From positions 1 through 64,000 of the forward strand of contig JAQYDN010000021.1 of the NCBI GenBank assembly GCA_028724185.1: a DNA stretch of 64,000 nucleotides, written 5' to 3'. The stretch is from Bacillota bacterium (GTDB taxonomy: Bacteria; Bacillota; Clostridia; Tissierellales; Peptoniphilaceae). A program made the position numbers and the translations under genes. Positions 35,519-45,400 of this stretch are shown here, piece by piece; the stretch's first letter is position 1, and every line of letters starts with the position of its first letter. The notes beneath the pieces are model-generated. The model saw only the letters and a program-made list of their open reading frames with translations. It did no database searches and was not told the origin of the DNA.

Positions 35519-36190
35519 ATGAGGAAGCAATACGATTTAGAACTGAATGAATTAAACACGAAATTAATTGAAATGGCCGCGTTTGTGGAACAAGCGGTAT
35601 CGGATTCTTTAAAGGCGTTGAAGGAGCGCGATGCAAAACTCGCGCACAAGGTTTCTCGAAACGACCGCGAAGTCGACAGCATGGAGCGACAAATCGAAGA
35701 TATGTGCATGCTCTTATTGTTGAAGCAACAGCCGGTAGCCGGCGACCTGCGCTTTATTTCTTCCGCGCTCAAGATTATTACGGACCTGGAGAGGATCGGA
35801 GACCAAGCACAAGATATTTGTGAAATATCGCTTTCGATGGACCAAAAGCCGCTCTCCGTCACGCCGGATATCATCAGCAACATGTTTGAAGAGGCCTCGG
35901 CTATGATTAAAATGGCGATCGATGCCTTTATCACGGAAGATGAAGATTTGGCGAACCAATGTATCGCGCACGACGATGTCGTCGACGAGTTGTTTTTGAC
36001 ATGTCGCAGAAAAATCATTAAAGAATTGAAAGAAGACAGAGATGATCCCGAAGAACTCATCGACCTCTTGCAAATTGCGAAATATTTGGAACGCGTGGCC
36101 GACCACGCACAAAACATAGGAGAATGGGTCATCTATTCGTTAACCGGACACCACAAGGATTACTTGGGTGAAGGCACGTTTGGGGACTAA
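35519..36190 (+). CDS. phoU: Phosphate-specific transport accessory protein PhoU
   Basis: Links Pst transport state to the PhoR kinase and keeps signalling off when phosphate is plentiful. The 223-aa protein is all-helical with the two expected PhoU repeats, each with a metal-site helix (ERIGDQAQDICE near 91, ERVADHAQNIGEW near 193). Confidence 0.96.
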   Translation: MRKQYDLELNELNTKLIEMAAFVEQAVSDSLKALKERDAKLAHKVSRNDREVDSMERQIEDMCMLLLLKQQPVAGDLRFISSALKIITDLERIGDQAQDICEISLSMDQKPLSVTPDIISNMFEEASAMIKMAIDAFITEDEDLANQCIAHDDVVDELFLTCRRKIIKELKEDRDDPEELIDLLQIAKYLERVADHAQNIGEWVIYSLTGHHKDYLGEGTFGD

Positions 36191-36191
36191 T

Positions 36192-36863
36192 ATGATCTAT
36201 TGTGTCGAAGACGAAGCCCATATCCGTGAATTAATTGTTTATGCGCTAAAAAACAGCGACTACGAGGTCGAAGGTTTTGAATCGGGAGAAGAGTTGTTCG
36301 AGGCGATGAGGCGGGAAATGCCGCAGCTTATCTTGCTCGACATCATGTTGCCTGGTCAAGACGGACTCGAAATATTGGACTGTATTCGATCGAACGATGC
36401 GACGCGCGACGTGCCCGTGATTATGCTGACCGCGAAATCGTCGGAACTCGATAAAATCGTGGGGCTCGATAAAGGCGCCGACGATTATGTCGTCAAGCCG
36501 TTCAGCGTATTGGAACTGATAGCGCGCGTAAAGGCCGTCTTGAGGCGCGCCGAGCCGAGAAACGATCCGTACACGATCGAAATCGACGGCGTGGAGATCA
36601 ACGATCGCGAACGGACCGTTCGCGTCGACGGAGAAGAGGTGAATTTAACGTACAAGGAGTTTGAGCTTCTCCTCTACCTCTTTAAAAATAAAAACATCGT
36701 CCTGCATCGGGAAAAAATCATGGCTCAGGTATGGGGCTACGATTTTGAAGGCGAATCGAGGACGGTCGATGTACACATCGCCTCCTTGAGGCACAAATTG
36801 AAAGACAAGGCCTATTTAATTGAAACGGTCAGGAACATCGGTTATAAAGTAGGTTATCCATAA
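36192..36863 (+). CDS. phoB: PhoB-type OmpR-family response regulator
   Basis: A 223-aa regulator. The receiver domain has the acidic pocket EDE near residue 6, the phospho-acceptor Asp in LLDIMLPGQDG near 51 and Lys in VVKPFS near 101. The C-terminal winged helix contains EFELLLYLFKN and RTVDVHIASLRHKL. ATG 36192 has GGGG six bases upstream and lies one base after phoU. With phoR it would control the pst genes; this is inferred from position and Pho-box-like repeats. Confidence 0.9.
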   Translation: MIYCVEDEAHIRELIVYALKNSDYEVEGFESGEELFEAMRREMPQLILLDIMLPGQDGLEILDCIRSNDATRDVPVIMLTAKSSELDKIVGLDKGADDYVVKPFSVLELIARVKAVLRRAEPRNDPYTIEIDGVEINDRERTVRVDGEEVNLTYKEFELLLYLFKNKNIVLHREKIMAQVWGYDFEGESRTVDVHIASLRHKLKDKAYLIETVRNIGYKVGYP

Positions 36864-38584
36864 TGAATAAAAAAACACGCCGTTTCAGCATCATCATCGC
36901 ATGTTTCATTGCGTTCATATTTCAAATTTTTGTATCCCTCGAGCTGAATAATCGAGGGATACGTTTAAAAGAACAGGAAATCCTGTCGATCGCGAACGCG
37001 TTGGATCACCTCGAGGGAGCCGATGAAAGAGGCGCGTGGCTCAAGACACATATCGCGCAGAGCGAAGATACGGCGTTTGTTTACGTCGACGATCGAGGCG
37101 AGATCTTATACTCCGATGCGCTTTCAAGCGAGGCGCAAAAAATCCTACGCGCGGCGAATACGTCTGTGCGTGATGGAAAAAGTTCGAAGGGTTGGATCCT
37201 CTTTCAAAAGGGAATGCTTGAAAACAAATATATGCATTGGTCCGTCTATGGCGACGGAACCCGAATGATCGCCGCCATGACTCACGATTCCATGCTCGCC
37301 TCGACGCTCCATTACTTACCGTATACGGCGTTGACGGCGATCATTGGGAGTTTGGTTCTCTACGGCCTACTCGTAGACCGCATGGAACGGTACCGAAAGG
37401 ATATGAAATATCTCCTGTACAATTTCAAGAAATATGTTCGGGACCCGCAGTTTCGGCTAAATTTGCCGTCCGACCTCGGCGAGTACGAGGACATCATCGT
37501 CGATGCGTCGACGCGCATTCGGACGAAAATTGACAGGTTGAATTCTCAATTGACCGGCCTGGAAGATATGGTCGAGAACATGACGGAGGGCGTCGTCTTT
37601 GTCGGAAGGGATCGAAAAATCCTCTCCATCAACGACGCGGCCGTAAAGCTCTTTAACGCCTCGATCTATATGAGTTATGTCGGAAAGGACCTCATGTACT
37701 TATGCCGGGAGAGCGACTTCTACGCGGCCTTTTCGCGCGCTTTTCTCGCGAAGAAAGACGAGATCCACAAGATCGAATTAGAAGGACTCATCATAAAATT
37801 CTTCTTCGACCCCGTATTTAACGAAGAGGGAGAATTTTACGGCATGTTGATTTTGATGATCGACGAGACACAACAGACACTTGCCGAGAGAAGCCGCAGG
37901 GAGTTTACGTCGAATGTTACTCACGAATTAAAGACGCCCTTGACGTCGATCAGCGGTTATGCGGAACTTTTGCGCACGGGTATGGTTAAGGAAGAGGACG
38001 AGAATAAATTTTTAGACATCATCATCGAGGAGTCTCAAAACCTCTTCGACTTAATCGATGCGATCATCGCGATGTCGCGCTCGGAGGAAAAGAACCGGCC
38101 GGAGGCGTATCGCTCCGTCGACATGAAGGCACTGATCAAAGATATCATGACGACGCTTCAGCCCGATTGCGACATGAAACATCTCCACGTTCGCGTCCAA
38201 GCGAACGGCGACAACCGACTGTGGACCCATCCGGAGTTGATGAAAGAAGTTCTTTCCAATCTCATCGACAATGCGATCGCCTACAACGTCGAACGCGGCG
38301 ATATTTCGATCGTTCTCGACGGTTCCGATGAGGACGAATTTATCGTCACGATCCAAGATACGGGCATCGGCATCTCCTACGACGATCAAAAGCGAATCTT
38401 TGAGCGCTTTTACATGGTCGACAAGTCGAGGAGCTACAACCAAAAATCGACGGGTCTGGGCCTCGCCATCGTAAAACATAATGTCGAGAGCTTAAAGGGA
38501 ACCATCGATGTCAAATCGCAAATTCACAAAGGAACCGTCTTTACGCTGCGTTTTCCGAAAACAACGAATGTTTCGACACAATAA
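36863..38584 (+). CDS. phoR: PhoR-type sensor histidine kinase
   Basis: A 573-aa membrane kinase. Two membrane segments (about residues 8-26 and 146-168) flank a short extracytoplasmic domain. Then come a linker, a PAS domain near 235-335 (VENMTEGVVFVGRDR), the HisKA box VTHELKTPLTSISGYAELL near 353, N box NLIDNAIAYN near 470, and G boxes DTGIGI and STGLGLAIV. The start overlaps the phoB stop (TAATG). Confidence 0.9.
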   Translation: MNKKTRRFSIIIACFIAFIFQIFVSLELNNRGIRLKEQEILSIANALDHLEGADERGAWLKTHIAQSEDTAFVYVDDRGEILYSDALSSEAQKILRAANTSVRDGKSSKGWILFQKGMLENKYMHWSVYGDGTRMIAAMTHDSMLASTLHYLPYTALTAIIGSLVLYGLLVDRMERYRKDMKYLLYNFKKYVRDPQFRLNLPSDLGEYEDIIVDASTRIRTKIDRLNSQLTGLEDMVENMTEGVVFVGRDRKILSINDAAVKLFNASIYMSYVGKDLMYLCRESDFYAAFSRAFLAKKDEIHKIELEGLIIKFFFDPVFNEEGEFYGMLILMIDETQQTLAERSRREFTSNVTHELKTPLTSISGYAELLRTGMVKEEDENKFLDIIIEESQNLFDLIDAIIAMSRSEEKNRPEAYRSVDMKALIKDIMTTLQPDCDMKHLHVRVQANGDNRLWTHPELMKEVLSNLIDNAIAYNVERGDISIVLDGSDEDEFIVTIQDTGIGISYDDQKRIFERFYMVDKSRSYNQKSTGLGLAIVKHNVESLKGTIDVKSQIHKGTVFTLRFPKTTNVSTQ

Positions 38585-38598
38585 TTTCACCTTTGAAT

Positions 38599-38604
38599 TA
38601 TAAT
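38599..38604 (+). promoter_or_regulatory. -10 element before the second response regulator
   Basis: A consensus TATAAT lies 25 bases before the ATG; no well-spaced -35 was found. It suggests the second two-component pair is not only read through from phoR. Confidence 0.4.
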
Positions 38605-38628
38605 ATAGGCATATATTGGGAGGTGCCT

Positions 38629-39309
38629 ATGTATAAGATATTAGTCGTTGACGACGAAGTGAAGATTCGCGAAGTCATCCGCACCTATGCCGAATTCGAA
38701 GGATACGACGTGGTCGAAGCGGCGGACGGGATGGAAGCGGTCGAAATTTGTCAGCGCGAAGATTTCGACGTCATCGTCATGGACATTATGATGCCTCGCT
38801 TGGACGGCTTTAGTGCATACAAGGAGATAAAAAAAGACAAGGATATCCCCGTGTTGATGCTTAGCGCGCGGGGCGAGGAATACGACAAGTTATACGGGTT
38901 TGAGATCGGAATCGACGACTACGTCGTGAAACCTTTTTCGCCGAAGGAACTGATGGCGAGACTCGCGGTCATCATTAAGCGACATAAACACGTGCGCGAA
39001 AATCATTCGTTGGAGTTTGAGGGACTGTCGATCGATCTCGACGGTCGCGAGGTCTATGTCGACGGCAAGGCGGTGGAGATGACGCCGAAGGAGTTCGATC
39101 TCCTCGTCTTTATCGCCGAAAACGAAAACATCGCGTTGAGCCGTGAAAAGCTCTTAAATAAGGTATGGGGTTATGATTTTTACGGAGATGATCGCACCGT
39201 CGACACCCATATCAAGATGCTTAGAAACAGCATCGAACCGTACCGGGATTACATCGTCACTGTCCGCGGCGTCGGGTATAAATTTGTCGGCGAAAGTGGT
39301 ACGGAGTGA
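38629..39309 (+). CDS. OmpR-family response regulator (second pair)
   Basis: A 226-aa regulator with receiver VVDDEVKIREV, phospho-acceptor Asp in VMDIMMPRLDG near 53 and KPFSPKELMARL near 101. The C-terminal winged helix has EFDLLVFIAEN and RTVDTHIKMLRN. It resembles general OmpR/WalR-like regulators; target genes are unknown. Start ATG 38629 follows GGGAGGTG; the track start 38593 lies just after phoR. The stop overlaps the partner kinase start as GTGA. Confidence 0.9.
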   Translation: MYKILVVDDEVKIREVIRTYAEFEGYDVVEAADGMEAVEICQREDFDVIVMDIMMPRLDGFSAYKEIKKDKDIPVLMLSARGEEYDKLYGFEIGIDDYVVKPFSPKELMARLAVIIKRHKHVRENHSLEFEGLSIDLDGREVYVDGKAVEMTPKEFDLLVFIAENENIALSREKLLNKVWGYDFYGDDRTVDTHIKMLRNSIEPYRDYIVTVRGVGYKFVGESGTE

Positions 39310-40745
39310 AGAGGCATAAACTATTCGACGAAAAGAGCATACGCGTCAAGTTTTGGATGTATTTTTCGGGCATGGCCATCTTTATCCTGGCGCTTTTGTG
39401 GTTGCTTCAAACGGTCTTTATTAATTCTTTCTATAAGTCGATGAAGATTCGAGATACGGAGAAAGTCGGGCGTGCCGTAACGCGCGAGTTCGGCAAATCC
39501 GATTTCGAAGATACCTTGCTTCAATATAGCTTTGAGAGAAACATAAGTGTGCAGGTCTATAACGGCGACGGAAGTCTGGTCTTTCCCCTCAATCCCCTCG
39601 ACTACATGTATCAACCGATGTTGTCGAAGGACGACTTTTTTACCTACTTTATGCCCTTGCTGCGCAATAACAAGGCCGAGGCGACTTACGTCTCCGATTA
39701 CAAAAATAAGGAAGCGTCGTCGATTCTCTACGTCTCCTATTTGGGTGAGCAGGCGGGCGAGCGGTTCTTTTTGGCTGTGACGACCAATGTCGATCCGGTC
39801 GATTCGACCGTCGAAATCTTAAAGAATCAACTCTTCATCGTGAGCATTATCTCGATGATCGCGGCGTTTTTCTTTTCCTACTATTTAAGTTCGCGTCTCG
39901 CGCGTCCGCTCTCCGATATGGCGAAGACCGCGAGAGCGCTCGGTCGCGGCGATTACAATGTACAGTTTAAAGAGCAGGATTACACCGAGATAAACGACCT
40001 GGCGAAGACGCTGAATTACGCGACCGGAGAGCTCACCGAAGCGCTTGAAATGAGAAAGGATTTGATCGCCAACGTCAGCCACGACTTCAAGACGCCACTT
40101 ACCGTCATCAAGTCTTACGGCGAGATGATCCGCGATATTTCGGGGGACAATAAGGAATTGCGCGATAGACATACGCAGACGATTCTGGAAGAAGTCGACT
40201 ATTTGACCGACTTCGTCAACGACTTATTGGATCTCTCCCGCGTCGAATCGGGGCTCGGAGAACTTCATATCGAAACCTTCGACTTGAAGGCCTTGGCTGA
40301 GGAAGTCCTCGAGCGCTTCAAGAACTTAAAGAATAGCGGCTATCGCTTTATTATTCACGGCGAGGGGACGATTGCGGCGGACAGGAATAAAATTCGTCAG
40401 GTCATCTATAACTTCGTTTCAAACGGCGTCAACTATTCGCGCGACAAAAAACAGATCGATATTTACATCATCGAGTATCGCGGCGACGTGACCTTCTGCG
40501 TCAGAGACTACGGCCGCGGCATCGAAGAGGACGGACGCGAGTTTATCTGGGATCGCTTCTACCGCGGACGCGACAACCACGAGAGACAGATCGTCGGCAC
40601 CGGACTCGGCTTATTTATCTGTAAAAATATTTTGGAACTTCACGGATTCGAATACGGCGTAAAGTCCGAGGTCGACGTGGGAAGTACCTTCTACTTCCGC
40701 GGGCCGCGCAAAGAATCGGAGAGTACGCCCGCTATCGAGGAATAA
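39306..40745 (+). CDS. HAMP-domain sensor histidine kinase (second pair)
   Basis: A 479-aa kinase. Membrane segments lie at about residues 18-38 and 175-198 with an extracytoplasmic sensor between them. Then follow a HAMP domain near 199-250 (RPLSDMAKTARALGRGDYNV), HisKA VSHDFKTPLTVIKSYGEMI near 257, N box NFVSNGVNYS and G boxes DYGRGI and GTGLGLFI. It starts at GTG 39306. The ligand is unknown; the position next to the phosphate module does not by itself show a phosphate role. Confidence 0.9.
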   Translation: MKRHKLFDEKSIRVKFWMYFSGMAIFILALLWLLQTVFINSFYKSMKIRDTEKVGRAVTREFGKSDFEDTLLQYSFERNISVQVYNGDGSLVFPLNPLDYMYQPMLSKDDFFTYFMPLLRNNKAEATYVSDYKNKEASSILYVSYLGEQAGERFFLAVTTNVDPVDSTVEILKNQLFIVSIISMIAAFFFSYYLSSRLARPLSDMAKTARALGRGDYNVQFKEQDYTEINDLAKTLNYATGELTEALEMRKDLIANVSHDFKTPLTVIKSYGEMIRDISGDNKELRDRHTQTILEEVDYLTDFVNDLLDLSRVESGLGELHIETFDLKALAEEVLERFKNLKNSGYRFIIHGEGTIAADRNKIRQVIYNFVSNGVNYSRDKKQIDIYIIEYRGDVTFCVRDYGRGIEEDGREFIWDRFYRGRDNHERQIVGTGLGLFICKNILELHGFEYGVKSEVDVGSTFYFRGPRKESESTPAIEE

Positions 40746-40751
40746 AACCAT

Positions 40752-40793
40752 AAAAAATCGGCATAAGGTGGAAAAGGCCTTATGCCGATTTTC
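40752..40793 (+). terminator. Terminator of the two-component operon
   Basis: A perfect stem AAAATCGGCATAAGG / CCTTATGCCGATTTT with a nine-base loop. Confidence 0.88.
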
Positions 40794-40794
40794 A

Positions 40795-41031
40795 GTTGGC
40801 GACGGAATAAAGGTCGCTACATTCGAATGAGCATGTTTAAATTCAAACGTCGACGAATACGAAAAGTTTTTAGTCAAAGTCACCATCAAATTCTTCGCAG
40901 TAGGTATCGGCTCCAACTACGTCTTGGATAAGTGCTTAATTTCCCGATACGTATCACTTGCAAGAAATCCGTTATATACCGGTCCTGCGGACTATGCCGG
41001 GATACTAAATTTTATTTATGATGAGACGTGA
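40795..41031 (+). pseudogene. Decayed gene remnant A
   Basis: One frame reads protein-like text (EKFLVKVTIKFFAVGIGSNY, then ISRYVSLARNPLYTG) for 67 codons after an in-frame TGA at 40828-40830, with VGDGIKVATFE before it. There is no usable start codon. It ends at 41031, overlapping remnant B's ATG by 14 bases, as coupled genes do. I do not recognise the family. It could also be a 3' fragment of a gene whose front part has been lost. Confidence 0.4.
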
Positions 41032-41351
41032 AAAAATATCCACGGACTTTAAAGACGGCGAGTCTTTGCTTCGTATCGTCGCGTCATCTTCCGAAAAAAC
41101 ATTGTATAAGAAGTACGGCATCTTAAAATCCATCGAATGCGTAGGAAGGGATGTGAACGACAAAGGGAAAATAGAATCTGGTGCTCGAGCTGTTGCAGCC
41201 GGCTGTAGGTGCGCTTTCGCTCATAGTCGTTGTTGGCGATATCGTCTTCGAGAAGGAGACGACGGTATCGATTGCGTTTGCTGCGACTTGTCTATTGATT
41301 GCAACGGCAGGTGCTGTGCGAAGTTTTAAAAGATATCGGGAAAACAGGTAG
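41018..41351 (+). pseudogene. Frameshifted remnant B, small membrane protein
   Basis: The track ORF 41018..41329 starts well (ISTDFKDGESLLRIVASSSE...) but its tail turns Cys/Arg-rich from about 41175. In the +1 frame the DNA reads a clean hydrophobic tail: LQPAVGALSLIVVVGDIVF and VSIAFAATCLLIATAGAV, ending RYRENR at TAG 41349-41351. So one gene with two membrane segments appears broken by a single-base shift. A GTG at 41181 could alternatively start a 56-aa protein. A terminator follows at 41385. Family unknown. Confidence 0.45.
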
Positions 41352-41384
41352 TGTAGCGAATAAGGCGTGTCATATTTTGCACAT

Positions 41385-41423
41385 AAAATAGCGATCGGAA
41401 CTTAAGGTTCAGTCGCTATTTTT
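41385..41423 (+). terminator. Terminator after remnant B
   Basis: The stem AAAATAGCGA / TCGCTATTTT followed by T residues; on the plus strand. Confidence 0.8.
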
Positions 41424-41428
41424 GTATG

Positions 41429-41456
41429 AAAAAAACCCCGGCGTAGCCGGGGGTTC
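41429..41456 (-). terminator. Terminator of the creatininase-family gene
   Basis: Read on the minus strand, the stem CCCCGGC / GCCGGGG with a TAC loop is followed by seven T residues. Confidence 0.85.
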
Positions 41457-41492
41457 ATTATGAGATGCATTGGTAACGATCGGGGTGTGATT

Positions 41493-42332
41493 TTATTTGG
41501 AAAAATCTTTTAACGCGACCTTCATATCCTTGATGCTGTCGACGAGTTCGATGATGGGAGATGTCGTCGCGCGGATGACGCGCTCTCCGATTTCTTTAGA
41601 ATATCCTTCGGGGTTTCCCTTGGAACCGCTCCCGTTTTCGGGCCAATAGACGCGGGCCGTCTCTTCGTATTCGAAGGAGGGGAGAGTGATGCCTTCCGGC
41701 GAGGCGGGAACAAAGTTTTTTAATTCTTCGGGAACGTCTCCCAGTGTTGCCTCTCTTATGTCGCCGTCTCGAACTTCGGCTCCAAAGACGTGAGATACCG
41801 AGGTCTCGATCAGGCATGCGTGGCCCCATACGGGCGGTCGATCCATTTCTTCTAAAATGGTGGCGACTTCTTTATTCGGGATTTGGAAGAAGTTGCACAT
41901 GGCGAGAAATGCGTTCGTCTCCTTCGTCACTCTCCGCATGGCCTCTTGGATAAAGGGAGGATTCGGAGCGTGCCCGTTAATAAAGATGATTTTTTTAAAG
42001 CCCATCCTAATCAACGAGAGGGCGACGTCCTCGTAGACGCCCACCAAGGTGTCGGGAGATAAGCTGAACACGCCCGGATAATCTCTAAAAAAAGGAATGT
42101 TTGAATATCCGAAGGGGATGGCCGGAGCGACGACGGGCATGGCGGTATCGTACGTTTCGATGGCGACGCGTTTGGCGAGACCCGTCGAAATAATGTTATC
42201 GACGTCGATGGGTAAGTGTGTGCTATGTTGCTCGGTTTGACCTACGGGAAGCAGGGCGATATCCGTTTTCGTCAGGCGATTTTGGATTTCAGGCCAAGTC
42301 ATTAATTTCAAAAAAATATCTTTATCTTCCAT
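41493..42332 (-). CDS. Creatininase family amidohydrolase
   Basis: A 279-aa metal-dependent amidohydrolase of the creatininase superfamily. Metal-site residues are visible in GQTEQHSTHLPIDVDN (near residue 32), the family NGHxxN motif as NGHAPN (near 119), and the Glu in GHACLIETS near 175. Superfamily members act on creatinine, formamides in flavin/deazaflavin pathways, or cyclic amides. I cannot name the substrate. It lies alone downstream of pyruvate carboxylase with AAGGA before its start. Confidence 0.83.
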   Translation of the reverse strand: MEDKDIFLKLMTWPEIQNRLTKTDIALLPVGQTEQHSTHLPIDVDNIISTGLAKRVAIETYDTAMPVVAPAIPFGYSNIPFFRDYPGVFSLSPDTLVGVYEDVALSLIRMGFKKIIFINGHAPNPPFIQEAMRRVTKETNAFLAMCNFFQIPNKEVATILEEMDRPPVWGHACLIETSVSHVFGAEVRDGDIREATLGDVPEELKNFVPASPEGITLPSFEYEETARVYWPENGSGSKGNPEGYSKEIGERVIRATTSPIIELVDSIKDMKVALKDFSK

Positions 42333-42389
42333 ATCAAGTCCTTCTTTCTATAAAAAGTATCGTCGACTGTGTTTCTACAGAGATAGAAA

Positions 42390-42421
42390 TAAGCGACCGA
42401 AGGGGAAATGTCGGTCGCTTA
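42390..42421 (-). terminator. Probable terminator of pyruvate carboxylase
   Basis: A perfect ten-bp stem AAGCGACCGA / TCGGTCGCTT between the two minus-strand genes. On the minus strand it is followed by ATTTCTATC, so the T run is weak and some read-through into the creatininase gene is likely. Confidence 0.6.
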
Positions 42422-42440
42422 TCGTTAGGTCGTTATTTTA

Positions 42441-45400
42441 TTATTTTTCTTCGGCGAGTTCGATTAAGAGCTGGCCGCTTTCGACGCTGTCGCCCTCTTT
42501 GACGGAGATTTGTTCGATGACGCCGTCTTGAGGAGAGATGATGTTCGTTTCCATCTTCATCGCTTCCAGGACGAGGAGCGGTTGAGATTCCTTGACTTTA
42601 TCGCCGACGGCCACGTTGATCTTTGCGACGGTGCCGGGGATCGATGCGCCGACTTCAAGCGGATTGTCTTCATCGGCCATCAAGGTCGCGGCGGCGCCGC
42701 CTCCTGCGATGGTCATCGGACGCGTGTTGTCGACGATGTCGACGCTGCGTCTGGAACCGTTGATCTCAAAGGTCAGGGTGCGCTTGCCGTCTTCTTTCAA
42801 CTTACCGACTTCGACGAGGGTAACGATCATCTTTTGGCCTTCGTCGACGGAAATTTCGGCGGTTTCGCCTTCGCGTAAACCGTGGAAGAAGACGTCGGAG
42901 CCCATGCGCCACAGTTGATCATATTTCGCGAAGTTCTTCGCATATTCGTCGAAGACCTTCGGATAGAGCGAGTAGCTCGTGAGTTCGCGCTCGGTGGGTT
43001 CGTGTCCCATGATGTCGCGAAGGTGCTCTCTGTCGGCTTCGTAGTCTTCGGGGGGAAGTAATTTCCCGGGGCGGACGGTAATGGGTTTTTCGTCCTTCAA
43101 GACGATTTTTTGAAGTTTTTCGGGGAAGCCGCCGTAAGGTTGACCCATCATGCCCTTAAAGTAGGTGACGACGGAGTCGGGGTAGTCGAGGTTGGCACCT
43201 TTTTCGGTGATGTTTTCGGGCGTCAAGCCGTTTTGAACCATGAAGATGGACATGTCGCCGACCATCTTCGAAGAGGGCGTAACCTTAATGATGTCGCCGA
43301 CCATTTGGTTGACGTCTTTGTACATTTCCTTGACTTCTTTAAATTTGTGGCCGAGTCCGAAGGATTCGACTTGCGGCTTCAAGTTGGAGTATTGACCGCC
43401 GGGGATTTCGTATTTGTAAATTTCGGTGGTACCGCTCTTGAGGTCGGATTCGAATTTTTCGTAGACGGGACGAACCGCTGCCCAGTAGGCCGAAATTTTA
43501 TCGATCGCATCGAGGGCGATGCCGGTGCTGCGCGAAGTGTTTTCGAGCGCGGCGACGACGGAGTTTAGAGCCGGTTGCGAGGTAAGACCGCTCATGGAGT
43601 TGATGGCGGTATCGGCGATGTCGACGCCCGCTTCCGCAGCCATGAGGACGGTTGCGACGCCGTTGCCCGTCGTGTCGTGGGTGTGGAGGTGAATCGGAAT
43701 CGAGACTTCGTTTTTGAGTGCCTTGACGAGTTTGTGGGCGGCGTAGGGTTTGAGCAGACCGCTCATGTCCTTAATGCCGATGATGTGGCAGCCGACGGAT
43801 TCGAGTTCTTTTGCCAGGTTGACGTAGTACTCGAGCGTGTACTTGTCGCGGGATTCGTCCAAAATGTCGCCGGTGTAGCACATGGTACCTTCGGCAATCT
43901 TGCCGTTTGCAATCGTCTCTTCGATCGCGAGACGCATCCCTTCGATCCAGTTCAGGGAGTCGAAGATGCGGAAGATGTCGATGCCGCCTTCGGCCGATTC
44001 TTTGATGAATTTTTTAACGACGTTATCGGGATAGTTCTTGTATCCGACGGTGTTGTTGCCTCGAACGAGCATTTGCATGAGAAGGTTCGGCATGGCCTCG
44101 CGCAGGACGTCGAGGCGGTGCCACGGGTCTTCGTGCAGGAATCGGTAGGCGACGTCGAAGGTAGCCCCGCCCCACATCTCCATACTGAAGATTTCGCGCG
44201 TGTTGTAGTTCATCGCCTTTGCGATCTTTAAGAGGTCGACGGTACGCATCCTCGTCGCCATCAGCGATTGATGGGCATCGCGCATCGTCGTATCGGTCAG
44301 GAGCAGGCGATCTTGATCCAAGATCCATTGAGAGAGTTTTTCCGCGCCCAATTCGTCGAAAATTTGCTTCGAGCCCTTGTAGTCCTCTTCTTTATAAGGG
44401 GGGACGACGGGGACGTCGAAGGATTTTTTATCCAACGCGTTTTCGTTGACGACGATGTTGCCGATATGCTCCATAAGTCGGAGTTCGCGGTCCGTGGAGA
44501 CGTTGATGTCGAAGAGTTCGCTGTGTTCGGCGATAAATCCGGTGTCGCAGGTACCTTCGCGGAATTCTTTGGTGTTTAAGACGTTCAGCAGGAAGCCGAT
44601 GTTGGTCTTGACGCCGCCGACTTTAATTTCTTTCAAGGAACGGATTGCCTTGTTGACCGTGTCTTCCCACGTACGGCCCTGGGTGATGACTTTGACGAGC
44701 AGGGAGTCGTAGTAGGGGCTGATGACGGCACCTTGGAAGCCGTTACCCCCGTCGAGACGTACGCCAAATCCGGAGGACGAGCGGTATAATGTAATTTGAC
44801 CGGTGTCGGGGGCGAAGTTGTTGAGCGGGTCTTCGGTGGTGACGCGGCATTGGATCGAGTATCCGCGGCGCTGAATGGCCTCTTGAGAGGGGATGTCGAT
44901 CGGCTTGTCGGAGAGCGCGTAACCTTGTGCGATTTGGATTTGGGCCTGGATAATGTCGATGCCCGTTACCATTTCGGTGACCGTGTGTTCAACTTGGATA
45001 CGCGGATTGACTTCGATGAAGTAGTGCTTCCCGGAACTGTCGACCAAGAATTCGACGGTACCTGCGGAGCGGTAACCCAAGTTTTTCGTAATTTTCAAGG
45101 CGTCGTTACAGATAGCTTGACGCAGTTTTTCGGGAATCGAAAAAGCGGGGGTAAACTCGATGACCTTTTGGTGACGTCTTTGGATTGAACAGTCGCGTTC
45201 GTAGAGGTGAACGACGTTGCCGTACAAGTCGCCGAGCACTTGAACCTCGATGTGTTTCGGACGGTCCAAGTATTTTTCGATAAACATCGAGTCGTTGCCG
45301 AAGGCTTTTTTCGCCTCGCTCTTGGCGGAGTGGAATTGGTCGAGCAATTCGCTTTCGCTGTTGACGACGCGCATGCCGCGTCCGCCGCCGCCCGCTGCGG

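Noticed and set aside
41175-41329. Cys/Arg-rich tail of the 103-aa track ORF
   Set aside because: The composition is that of an out-of-frame shadow; the +1 frame gives a clean two-helix membrane tail.
43110-44231. Plus-strand ORFs of 152 and 218 aa over pyruvate carboxylase
   Set aside because: Low-complexity antisense shadows rich in Val, Asp, Gly and Phe; the minus-strand frame is a full pyruvate carboxylase.
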